DNA from: Minisyncoccota bacterium
Lineage (GTDB): Bacteria > Patescibacteriota > Minisyncoccia > Minisyncoccales > JAQTPW01
Direction: 5' to 3'
DNA length: 33,704 bases
Assembly (NCBI GenBank): GCA_028712565.1
Contig: JAQTPW010000008.1
Location: 1-33,704, forward strand
The position numbers and the translations under genes are program-made. Under the pieces are notes generated by a model. The model saw only the letters and a program-made list of their open reading frames with translations, was not told the DNA's origin and did no database searches. Positions 22,321 through 29,148 of the stretch are shown here, piece after piece (position 1 is the first letter of the stretch; each line of letters starts with the position of its first letter).

Positions 22321-22377
22321 ATTTTCAATAAAAAAAACTCGGAAATAGTTTTTCGGTTCCATCCGCAGGCAAATTAT

Positions 22378-22538
22378 TTCTTTAAAACGAGGTAACAAAG
22401 TTTTCACGGTAAATTTCGCAGGCGGCAAAGCATGGTCCCCGGCCTTTCAATAGAAAGGGCGGGGTTTGCCGCCGAGAATTTAGATAGTCCCGAGTCGCAG
22501 GAGTCGGGAACTATCGGTACCTGAAAACTTTAGTTACC
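22378..22538. repeat. Structured direct repeat, copy 2 (three-way-junction fold)
   Basis: Same orientation as copy 1. Segments fold by eye into three helices: closing helix GGTAACAAAGTTTTCA with TGAAAACTTTAGTTACC plus GGTA/TACC; helix 2 GGCGGCAAA/TTTGCCGCC with a 7-nt bulge and inner hairpins CCCC/GGGG and CCTTTC/GAAAGG; helix 3 GATAGT-CCCGA/TCGGG-A-ACTATC. The linker GAGAATTTA is identical in both copies. This copy lacks the nested palindromes and has the better closing stem. The fold is equally possible on either strand, so the transcribed strand is unknown. Confidence 0.75.
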
Positions 22539-22559
22539 GAGTGAGGATTACCGTTTCTG

Positions 22560-22651
22560 CCCTTCGATGTGACTCAGGACAAGCCCTTCGACTTCGCTCA
22601 GGGCAAAAAAGATTGTTATCTTTTTTGCCACCCATTCGACGCGGCTCAGGG
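22560..22651. repeat. Cluster of three CTTCGAnnnnnCTCAGG hairpin words
   Basis: CCTTCGATGTGACTCAGGAC, CCCTTCGACTTCGCTCAGGG and ATTCGACGCGGCTCAGGG lie within 92 nt. Each has short complementary ends (CCT/AGG) around a TTCGA...TCAG core. Such words recur as dispersed elements in many environmental genomes (from memory, unchecked). The ORF 22541-22774 is only their translation. Confidence 0.75.
22602..22629 (-). terminator. Hairpin terminator downstream of rpsI
   Basis: Perfect 12-pair stem GGCAAAAAAGAT/ATCTTTTTTGCC with a 4-base loop, 33 nt past the rpsI stop. A second hairpin GCAAAAGC/GCTTTTGC (22654-22674) spans the rpsI stop codon itself. Confidence 0.65.
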
Positions 22652-22661
22652 TTGCAAAAGC

Positions 22662-23186
22662 TTAACGCTTTTGCCATTGGGGAGCACGTCGGGCACGTTT
22701 TAAGCCGAATTTCTTTCTTTCTCTCATCCGAGGATCTCTGGTCAAAAAACCAGATTTTTTCAATCTTTTTTTAAAATCAGGATTAAAAACAACTAAAGCC
22801 CGAGTTATTCCATGCCTTATTGCTTCAGATTGGGCGTTTAAGCCCCCGCCTTTTACTTTTGCTAAAATGCGGAATTTGTCCAAACAATTCATTCTGTCCA
22901 AGGCCGCTTTTGCACTTCCTTGAAGATCTGCAGTTGGAAAGTATTGATTTAACGGTTTTTCATTAACCAAAAAATCTTTATCTCCCTGCGTAAAAAGCCG
23001 GACTCTGGCTATTGCCGTTTTTCTTCTTCCCACAGCTTCATAATATTTTCCCGGTTTTTCTGCCGGAATTTTTATTTCCTCTGTCTCCTTTTCCGGAATT
23101 GCTGCTTTTGCTTCAGGTTTTTTTGGCACGTGTTTTTTTGCGACAGGCCTGACTATTTTTTTTGTTGTTATAGGTTTTTGCGGCAT
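22662..23186 (-). CDS. rpsI: Ribosomal protein S9 with N-terminal extension
   Basis: Small-subunit protein whose basic tail reaches the P-site. The S9 core starts at YYEAVGRRKTAIARVRLF and ends with the conserved KRARRAPQWQKR. About 50 extra N-terminal residues are Lys/Pro/Glu-rich (KKHVPKKPEAKAAIPEKE). The start is set at the ATG at 23186, 1 nt after the rplM stop; the track start is an upstream TTG. It is last in the ribosomal cluster, with rplM-rpsI in standard order. Confidence 0.95.
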   Translation of the reverse strand: MPQKPITTKKIVRPVAKKHVPKKPEAKAAIPEKETEEIKIPAEKPGKYYEAVGRRKTAIARVRLFTQGDKDFLVNEKPLNQYFPTADLQGSAKAALDRMNCLDKFRILAKVKGGGLNAQSEAIRHGITRALVVFNPDFKKRLKKSGFLTRDPRMRERKKFGLKRARRAPQWQKR

Positions 23187-23187
23187 A

Positions 23188-23538
23188 TTATTTTTCAAAT
23201 CTCAATCTTTTTATTTGCTCTGCTCTTAACTTATTTTTTGGAAGCATACCCCAAACTGCTTTTTTTAAAACTTTGGTCGGGTCTTTTTCAAAAAGTTTTT
23301 TATAAGAAATCTCTTTCATTCCTCCTAAATACAAAGAGTGGTGCCTGTATATTTTTTGCTCTGCTTTTTTTCCGGTCACTCGAAGGCCTTTTATATTTTT
23401 AACAAAAACGAAATCTCCCATATCCAAATACGGCAAATATTCGGGCTTTCCTTTCCCTCTTAGTAAATCAGCAATTTCAGAAGCTAATCTTCCAAGAACT
23501 TTATTAGTCGCATCTATTTTATGAGATTTCCTTTCCAT
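23188..23538 (-). CDS. rplM: Ribosomal protein L13 (short form)
   Basis: Early-assembly large-subunit protein. It shows KIDATNKVLGRLASEIADLL, GDFVFVKNIKGLRVTGKK, YRHHSLYLGG and AVWGMLPKNKL. At 116 aa it is shorter than the usual 142 aa, mostly at the C-terminus, as in other reduced genomes. It lies 2 nt from rplQ upstream and 1 nt from rpsI downstream. Confidence 0.95.
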   Translation of the reverse strand: MERKSHKIDATNKVLGRLASEIADLLRGKGKPEYLPYLDMGDFVFVKNIKGLRVTGKKAEQKIYRHHSLYLGGMKEISYKKLFEKDPTKVLKKAVWGMLPKNKLRAEQIKRLRFEK

Positions 23539-23540
23539 AA

Positions 23541-23891
23541 TTAACTGACTAACTCAATTATTAATATTTGCGCCCCGTCTCCAGATCTTCTCCCTAATTT
23601 TAAAATCCTTGTATATCCCCCGTTTCTATTCGCATATTTTGGGGCGATTTCTTCAATTAATTTTTTTACCAGTTTTTTTGTGAAATATTTTTCTAATTCT
23701 CTCTTGGCTGGCAAATTTTTTGCCTTGGCTCTGGTAATTAATTTTTCGGCAAAAATAGAAACTTCTTTGGCTCTGGCGGCAGTTGCTTTGATTCTTCCCT
23801 TAAGGAAAAGCGCGCTTGCCATAGATTTCAAAAGCGCTTTTCTCTGATCGGTTTTTAAGCTTAATTTTCTACCGCTTTTTCTTTTTCTCAT
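23541..23891 (-). CDS. rplQ: Ribosomal protein L17
   Basis: Large-subunit protein near the exit tunnel. Conserved MRKRKSGRKLSLKTDQRKALL at the N-terminus and GGYTRILKLGRRSGDGAQILIIELV at the C-terminus. At 116 aa it is normal. Its start lies 23 nt inside the end of rpoA, so the two are translationally coupled. Confidence 0.95.
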   Translation of the reverse strand: MRKRKSGRKLSLKTDQRKALLKSMASALFLKGRIKATAARAKEVSIFAEKLITRAKAKNLPAKRELEKYFTKKLVKKLIEEIAPKYANRNGGYTRILKLGRRSGDGAQILIIELVS

Positions 23892-24648
23892 GTTTTTTTT
23901 CAGAAGTTTTTTTCTTTTTTGGCTTTTCTGCAGGTGCAGTTTTTATTTCTTCTTTTTGCGCCGCTTCTTTAAATGTCTCAAATAATAATGTAAAATGATT
24001 CACCAATATTTCTGAAGCTTCATAAAAAGCTTTTTCTGGAGTCAATGTTCCGTCAGTTTCTACTTCCAAAGTAATTTTATCAAAATCTGTCCTCTCGCCA
24101 ACCCTCATATTTTCGAGTTTAAAACTAACCTTTTGGACAGGCGTAAAAATTGCATCCAATGGTATTACTCCTATTTCCAACTTTTCTTTTTTCCTCGCCT
24201 CTCTCGGAGAATAACCTATGCCTTTTTCAATTGTAATTTCCATATCTAATTCGGCGGTCCTTGAAGTCAAAGTCGCAATATGGCAATTTTTATTAATTAA
24301 TTCAACTTGGCTGGGCAACTCCAAATCCGAACCTTTTACCTCCTTTTCTCCTTTTATTTTAATCCTTCCCGTCTGTGGCTCATCGGAAAAAACCTTAAAT
24401 CTTAGCTGTTTCAAATTAAGCATAATAGATATTACATCTTCTATAACTCCGGGTATAGTTGAAAATTCGTGAGCTACTCCCTTTATTTTCATTTGAGTAG
24501 CTGCCACTCCCGGCAAAGAAGAAAGCAAAACTCTTCTTAATGAATTTCCAATAGTTGCTCCGTATCCGGGATATAATGCTTCTATCTCAAATACGGCTTG
24601 ATTACCTTCTTTTTTTACGATTTTTGGCGCGTTTGGTAAAGGTATCAT
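23869..24648 (-). CDS. rpoA: RNA polymerase alpha subunit lacking the C-terminal domain
   Basis: The N-terminal domain that dimerises and assembles the polymerase is intact (EALYPGYGATIGNSLRRVLLSS, GYSPREARKKE, EILVNHFTLLFETFKEA). At about residue 230 the protein changes to a Lys/Glu tail (APAEKPKKKKTSEKKHEK) and ends at 259, where the usual form is about 320 aa with an alpha-CTD that contacts UP elements and activators. rplQ starts inside this tail, so the CTD has not been lost to a frameshift. Its leader is an array that closely resembles the gatC leader. Confidence 0.95.
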   Translation of the reverse strand: MIPLPNAPKIVKKEGNQAVFEIEALYPGYGATIGNSLRRVLLSSLPGVAATQMKIKGVAHEFSTIPGVIEDVISIMLNLKQLRFKVFSDEPQTGRIKIKGEKEVKGSDLELPSQVELINKNCHIATLTSRTAELDMEITIEKGIGYSPREARKKEKLEIGVIPLDAIFTPVQKVSFKLENMRVGERTDFDKITLEVETDGTLTPEKAFYEASEILVNHFTLLFETFKEAAQKEEIKTAPAEKPKKKKTSEKKHEKKKKR

Positions 24649-24742
24649 ATTTTTATAAGCGGATTTACGCTGATATTTACGCTGATCTACGCCGATTTCA
24701 GCGTCTTTCTGCGTTGATATCAGCGTTTATCAGCTTCTATTT
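24649..24742 (-). repeat. Leader array upstream of rpoA (family B copy 2)
   Basis: Runs from the rpsD stop to the rpoA ATG. On minus it begins AATAGAAGCTGATAAACGC and ends CAGCGTAAATCCGCTTATAA, collinear with the gatC leader. The two halves are rough reverse complements, so a long imperfect hairpin is possible. It splits the otherwise tight rpsD-rpoA pair. Confidence 0.85.
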
Positions 24743-25372
24743 TTATCTCGAATAAAATTCAAATATTGCTGTAACTTCAGCTGGCGGCGCGGCTTCTTCC
24801 AAAGTCGGCTCGCCAATCACTTTTCCTTCCAATTTTTCAGCATTTAACTGAAGCCAGCTCGGGGTTTTATAATTTTTTAACAAATTGGGGAGATTTTGGA
24901 AAATAACTTTTTTCATTTTTTGCGGCCTAGGGCAAATTGTATCTCCCTTTTTCACTTCATGAGCAGGCGTATCTATGGAATGCCCATTTATCAAAAAAAG
25001 TCCGTGCGACACCATTTGCTGGGCTTTTGCCCGAGAGCTTGCAAAACCCAATCTAAAAATCACATTATCCAATCTTTTTTCCAGACTTGAAATCAAAGAT
25101 GCCGAAGCATTTTCAACTTTGCCTCGTTTTGTCAAAATCCGCTTGACATAGTTTTTAAACTGCCTTTCATTTAGGTTATACCAATTTCTCAATCTTTGCT
25201 TTTCCATCAATTCTTTACCGTATTCAGAAAGCTGGCCGTGCCTCTTTTTCATTTTTGGCCCGGGAGCATAAGCTCTTCTTAAATAAGCGCATTTTGCGGT
25301 AAAACAACGATCCCCTTTTAAAAAGAGTTTTGTTCCAAATCTGCGGCAAATTTTACAATCAGATTTTTGCAT
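24743..25372 (-). CDS. rpsD: Ribosomal protein S4 (zinc-type)
   Basis: Small-subunit assembly protein. The start is set at MQKSDCKICRRFG (25372), 1 nt past the rpsK stop; the track adds 12 residues that overlap rpsK. Four cysteines C6, C9, C23, C28 form the zinc site of the C+ S4 type. The S4 RNA-binding domain is RLDNVIFRLGFASSRAKAQQ followed by GHSIDTPAHEVKKGD. At 209 aa the length is normal. Confidence 0.96.
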   Translation of the reverse strand: MQKSDCKICRRFGTKLFLKGDRCFTAKCAYLRRAYAPGPKMKKRHGQLSEYGKELMEKQRLRNWYNLNERQFKNYVKRILTKRGKVENASASLISSLEKRLDNVIFRLGFASSRAKAQQMVSHGLFLINGHSIDTPAHEVKKGDTICPRPQKMKKVIFQNLPNLLKNYKTPSWLQLNAEKLEGKVIGEPTLEEAAPPAEVTAIFEFYSR

Positions 25373-25373
25373 A

Positions 25374-25847
25374 TTATACTCTTCTGGTTTTTGGCGGACG
25401 GCAGCCATTATGGGGTATCGGAGTTATATCTTTTATTGCGACAATCTCCAAACCCCTTGCGGCAAAAGACCTGATTGCCGATTCCCTGCCAGATCCAATT
25501 CCCTTGACAAAAACAGATATTTTTCCGACACCAACCTTTTGGGCAATTTGGGACACGGCTTCTGCTACCTTTGAAGCGGCAAACGGAGTGGCTTTTTTTG
25601 TGCCTTTAAAACCAATGGCTCCCGAACTCACCCAGCCCAAAACATTCCCCTGAGAATCAGTTAAGGTAATTATTGTATTATTATAAGAAGAATTAATATA
25701 AACTCTGCCCTCGGTAATTCTTTTTGCGGGAGCTATAGTTTGCGCTATCGGGTTCTTCGTTTCCTTAATCTCTTCGTTCACTTTTTTTGCTTCCTTTCCT
25801 TCTTTTGTTTCTTCTTCACTTTTTGCAATTACGTGTTTTTTTCCCAT
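25374..25847 (-). CDS. rpsK: Ribosomal protein S11 with N-terminal extension
   Basis: Platform protein of the small subunit. The S11 core begins at [20 protein letters not shown] and ends with [17 protein letters not shown]. The first 45 residues or so are a Lys/Glu-rich extension ([19 protein letters not shown]), making 157 aa against the usual 129. It follows rpsM by 9 nt. Confidence 0.96.
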   Translation of the reverse strand: MGKKHVIAKSEEETKEGKEAKKVNEEIKETKNPIAQTIAPAKRITEGRVYINSSYNNTIITLTDSQGNVLGWVSSGAIGFKGTKKATPFAASKVAEAVSQIAQKVGVGKISVFVKGIGSGRESAIRSFAARGLEIVAIKDITPIPHNGCRPPKTRRV

Positions 25848-25856
25848 AATTATTGA

Positions 25857-26246
25857 CTAGGTAGCTTCAGCTGGCGGCTTTCTTCCAGAACCCACTGTTT
25901 TCCTGACATTTCCGCGAACAGTTCTTGTGTTTGTTTTGGTTCTTTGGCCCCTTACTGGCAAACCTTTAATATGGCGGACTCCCCGCCAAGCATTGATATC
26001 TTTTAATCTTTTTATATTCATCATTATTTCTCTTCTCAACTCTCCTTCAATTTTATAATTTTTTTCAATAATTTCTTTCAGGCGCGAAATCTCATCAGCT
26101 GATAATTGAGAAACTTTGCGAGTGACATCAATGCCGGCTGATTTTAAAACTTTTAAACTCAAAGTCCGGCCTATTCCGTAAATATAAGTCAAACCTATTA
26201 ATATTTGTTTGTTATCGGGGATATTTACTCCCGCAATTCTTGCCAT
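25857..26246 (-). CDS. rpsM: Ribosomal protein S13
   Basis: Head protein of the small subunit that forms intersubunit bridges. ARIAGVNIPDNKQILIGLTY, the helix-two-turn-helix region, and the C-terminal tail HIKGLPVRGQRTKTNTRTVR are conserved. At 129 aa it is normal. It lies 5 nt after rpmJ. Confidence 0.97.
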   Translation of the reverse strand: MARIAGVNIPDNKQILIGLTYIYGIGRTLSLKVLKSAGIDVTRKVSQLSADEISRLKEIIEKNYKIEGELRREIMMNIKRLKDINAWRGVRHIKGLPVRGQRTKTNTRTVRGNVRKTVGSGRKPPAEAT

Positions 26247-26251
26247 AAAAA

Positions 26252-26365
26252 TTAACCTTGCCTTTGCTTATGTTTTGGATTTTTGCAAATAACGTAAACC
26301 CGCCCTTTTCTACGGACAATTTTGCAATCTTTACAAATTGTTTTGACTGACGGTTTCACTTTCAT
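26252..26365 (-). CDS. rpmJ: Ribosomal protein L36
   Basis: Too short for the ORF track. ATG at 26365 gives a 37-aa protein starting [15 protein letters not shown], with [20 protein letters not shown] at the end. The zinc ligands C11, C14, C27 and H32 are in place (the C+ form). It sits between infA and rpsM, its standard position in the bacterial alpha-operon. Confidence 0.96.
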   Translation of the reverse strand: MKVKPSVKTICKDCKIVRRKGRVYVICKNPKHKQRQG

Positions 26366-26405
26366 AAACAAAAAGCAAAGCAAAAAAGCTAAGGAAAAAA
26401 TAATG

Positions 26406-26630
26406 TTATTTTCCGCGATAAATTATTCTCCCTCTTTTTTCGTCATAGGGATTCATTTCAACCGTGACTCTGTCTCCAGGTAATATTTTTATGCGAAAAA
26501 TCCTTAATTTGCCTGCTAAATGCGCCAAAACTTCATTTCCCTCATCTAGTTTTACCCTAAAAAGCGTGCTGGGTAAAGCTTCTACTACGATTCCCTTTTT
26601 CTGGAAATTTTTTTTGTTTTGGATCATCAA
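26406..26630 (-). CDS. infA: Translation initiation factor IF-1
   Basis: OB-fold initiation factor that blocks the ribosomal A-site. The core reads [20 protein letters not shown], then [21 protein letters not shown] and a basic end RGRIIYRGK. It is 74 aa from the first of two adjacent ATG codons (26630; the second, 26627, is equally possible). It is the first gene of the infA-rpmJ-rpsM-rpsK-rpsD unit, just behind a promoter. Confidence 0.95.
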   Translation of the reverse strand: MMIQNKKNFQKKGIVVEALPSTLFRVKLDEGNEVLAHLAGKLRIFRIKILPGDRVTVEMNPYDEKRGRIIYRGK

Positions 26631-26645
26631 TTAAGCAATAGTTAA

Positions 26646-26674
26646 TATATAACAAATCTTTTTATCTCAGTCAA
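26646..26674 (-). promoter_or_regulatory. Promoter of the infA ribosomal operon
   Basis: -35 TTGACT (26669-26674), 17-bp spacer, -10 TATATA (26646-26651) on minus. The -35 overlaps the last codons (L-D-stop) of the upstream gene. The start would be about 10 nt before infA. Confidence 0.6.
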
Positions 26675-27929
26675 GAACTAATTCCACTTTTATCTTATCT
26701 GCGTCATTAGGAAGCGAATTCAGCCAGAAAGGCCATGGGATCACTTGAACTTTTTTAACGTTCGGCAAATCTCCCAAAATTGCCCGGGCTTCAGCCAAAG
26801 ATTTGCCTTGCAACGCCTCTTTTAATTCTGCCTCTGGTATTGCAAAATAAATTTTGGCAGAAAATTCAAAGGCCAAAATAATTCTTCCAGAGGGGATATC
26901 TGCAGATTCTGCATTCCAGTTGATATTTAAGCTTTTTTCTTCAATTTTTTTATCTTTGCTAATCTGGGAAAGGATAAATTCTTTTGCAAAAGTTTCCAAA
27001 TCAGTTTTTTTAAAAACGAGCTCTTTTATTTTTATCTTAACCTTGTAGGTGAAATTTGGGGACTGGCTTCCTTCCTTTGCCGACGAATTCGATTCAAGGG
27101 TTTCAAAAAAAACAGCGTTTTCCGGCAAAATATAATCGGTAGAGATTTTTTCTTTTAAAGAATTTTTGCTTTCTTCAATCAGGCTATCTATTAACGTATT
27201 TTTCGCATATTCCAAATCTTTGCTGGAAACCTGAAGAACTTTGCCGGAAAATCCGCCAGCCATATCTTGGAATGATTTTGCGTAAAAAGACGTATATTTT
27301 GGCCCTCCTAAAAATCCGGGGATTGAAAAAGCCGTAGGCCCTATGTTATAACTTTCACCGGGCTCATCCGCCTCTACTTCAACATCAATAAAGCCGGGTT
27401 GAAGATTGCCTTTTTCCATTTTTCCCCCGGGAATTACCACCCTCTCAAGGGTTTTGAATATTTTTCCTTCGGCTGAAACAAATCTGGTTTCGGACACCAA
27501 AGGCTGGGAATTCACCGAATAATTATTATAAACTCGGATTTGGCCGTGAGCTTTTTTTTCAACTAAAACTTCTCCAGTTGCCGGAAACTCCCGGGAAACA
27601 GATTTTTCTTCCTCAAAAATTTCCCCGGGAATTGTGCTGGAAGAAACATAAATCTCTTTTGTATTTGCTTCAACAGTAATTTCCTTTGTAAAATCCAGAG
27701 TTTCGGTTTCTGGCCAAATCTGGATTTTTACATTGTTTAAAAAGAAGTTTGCAAAAGAAGCAAATGCGATTATTAAAATTAGCGTAGAAAAGAAAATCTT
27801 TTTAAAGGGAGAGGATTTTCCCCTTTCCATAATTTTTGAAACTTCCTCGTTTTTCACTTCCTTCTTTTCTGCCTCATGGTTGATTTTTTCAGGCGGTATT
27901 ATGTCTAAAATTTTTGGTGAATTGCTCAT
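26667..27929 (-). CDS. Membrane-anchored protein of unknown function next to PilM
   Basis: A 420-aa protein with a cytoplasmic N-terminus of about 44 residues, one membrane helix (IFFSTLILIIAFASFANFFL, about 45-64) and a large outer region rich in beta strands. The part VVIPGGKMEKGNLQPGFIDV and EADEPGESYNIGPTAFSIPG resembles baseplate-J-like or pilus-associated CPR proteins that I recall but cannot verify. It overlaps the PilM-like gene by four bases (ATGA), which suggests that the outer protein works with a cytoplasmic actin-fold partner, possibly in type IV pilus assembly. No enzyme motif is seen. Confidence 0.65.
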   Translation of the reverse strand: MSNSPKILDIIPPEKINHEAEKKEVKNEEVSKIMERGKSSPFKKIFFSTLILIIAFASFANFFLNNVKIQIWPETETLDFTKEITVEANTKEIYVSSSTIPGEIFEEEKSVSREFPATGEVLVEKKAHGQIRVYNNYSVNSQPLVSETRFVSAEGKIFKTLERVVIPGGKMEKGNLQPGFIDVEVEADEPGESYNIGPTAFSIPGFLGGPKYTSFYAKSFQDMAGGFSGKVLQVSSKDLEYAKNTLIDSLIEESKNSLKEKISTDYILPENAVFFETLESNSSAKEGSQSPNFTYKVKIKIKELVFKKTDLETFAKEFILSQISKDKKIEEKSLNINWNAESADIPSGRIILAFEFSAKIYFAIPEAELKEALQGKSLAEARAILGDLPNVKKVQVIPWPFWLNSLPNDADKIKVELVLD

Positions 27930-29140
27930 ATTAACAAAAGAAAAACTGAAGTAAATTGGCTATTATTTAATTTCTCGGGGATGTCCATATTTGGGCTTAT
28001 ATCCTTTGGCAAAATTGATTTTACTTCCGGGACTGCTCCCAAAGAAAGAGCGGAAATCAAAGATCCTTTTGGGAAAACGCCTGAAACAGAAGACCAATCT
28101 CCTTCTTTCAATATTTCTCCTATTTCAGGAAGCTGGCTTGCCCCGCCCAAAAGGAAAATTTTTTTGGGGATGAAGGTTTTTTCTTCAAATAAACTAATTT
28201 TTAAATTTCCAAACCACCTTTGAAGATACTTTAAAATGACTTCCCTTATTCCCTCCCCCATATTTTTGGGCAAATCGTTTTCTGAATATCTTTCTTTCAA
28301 AAGCCGGGACTGCTCTTTTGATATTCCGAAAACCTGGGAAAGGGCTTGGGAAAAATCCTCTCCGCCAACATCGAATTTAGAAATTTTTTCTAATATTCCG
28401 CGTTTAACTTGGATTATCTGGGTTACCTGCCCTCCCACGTCCAAAAAAATTCCGTCGGGATTTTCAGTTTTAAAAATAAAGGAAAGGGTTTCGGAAAGAT
28501 GGGATATGCCTAAAATTTCAATACCTGCCTCCTTAAAAACCGCCTTAATACTTTCCAAATAATATTTTGGCGAAAAAACAGCTAAAATTTTAAATTCAAT
28601 TTCCTTTCCCGGAAAACCGGAGATTTTAGGGATAGAATAACCGTCAATTTTTGTTTCAATTATTTTTAAAGAAAGAAAATCGATGTCTTCTGGCAAAATT
28701 CCTGATGTTTCAGAATAAAGCTTTGCTATTTTTTGACGGACGCTTTTTAAGACCGCCTGATAAATTTCTCTCTCTTCCTCCTCGGTTATTTTTTCTTTTT
28801 CTTTTTTTCTTTTGTAAACTTCTGCCGAAATTTTTCCTTCCAAAATATTGGCGTTAATTCCAAGAAAAGCGCCTGCGGGTTTTTTATCTGAACCTTTTCT
28901 TTTTTGGCTCTCTTCAATGGTTTTTAAAATTGCTTTTTTTATTACATCCTCTTCAAAATTTTGCCCGCCAAATTCACGAATCTGATCATAGTACCAAATA
29001 GAACTTCCCAAAATGGAAATTTTCCCTTCTTCTTTATTAAAAAGCAAAGTTTTTACCGCCTCTGAACCAATATCTACTGCCAGAAAAATGTTCGTTTTAT
29101 TTTTTTTAAATGGAAAAGCTGACATTCTTAATTTTATCAT
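27926..29140 (-). CDS. PilM/FtsA-like actin-fold protein
   Basis: 404-aa ATPase-like protein. Actin-fold motifs: phosphate-1 LAVDIGSEAVKTLLF, phosphate-2 GIFLDVGGQVTQIIQVKRG, adenosine IFLLGGASQLPEIGEI. An SHS2-like 1C domain lies between (KILAVFSPKYYLESIKAVFK). PilM recruits the PilN/PilO inner-membrane complex of type IV pili; FtsA tethers FtsZ. No C-terminal amphipathic FtsA helix is obvious, and the partner gene encodes a single-pass membrane protein, so PilM is preferred. The start could also be the ATG at 29125. It ends in a hydrophobic VFLLLI that overlaps the next start. Confidence 0.72.
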   Translation of the reverse strand: MIKLRMSAFPFKKNKTNIFLAVDIGSEAVKTLLFNKEEGKISILGSSIWYYDQIREFGGQNFEEDVIKKAILKTIEESQKRKGSDKKPAGAFLGINANILEGKISAEVYKRKKEKEKITEEEEREIYQAVLKSVRQKIAKLYSETSGILPEDIDFLSLKIIETKIDGYSIPKISGFPGKEIEFKILAVFSPKYYLESIKAVFKEAGIEILGISHLSETLSFIFKTENPDGIFLDVGGQVTQIIQVKRGILEKISKFDVGGEDFSQALSQVFGISKEQSRLLKERYSENDLPKNMGEGIREVILKYLQRWFGNLKISLFEEKTFIPKKIFLLGGASQLPEIGEILKEGDWSSVSGVFPKGSLISALSLGAVPEVKSILPKDISPNMDIPEKLNNSQFTSVFLLLI

Positions 29141-29148
29141 AAAAAATC

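Noticed and set aside
21543-22538. Integron cassette with attC sites, or a retron/diversity-generating element
   Set aside because: No integrase or reverse transcriptase is in the window, and the ends do not show the attC GTTRRRY/RYYYAAC boxes.
21543-22538. Known RNA (tmRNA, RNase P, SRP RNA, 6S, c-di-GMP or cobalamin riboswitch)
   Set aside because: None of their conserved cores could be found on either strand by eye.
20789-22661. CRISPR-Cas locus
   Set aside because: A Cas4-like protein is present, but there are no regularly spaced repeats with spacers and no other cas gene.
22541-22774. Plus-strand ORF of 77 aa
   Set aside because: Made of CTTCGA/CTCAGG repeat words and antisense rpsI; no SD or family resemblance.
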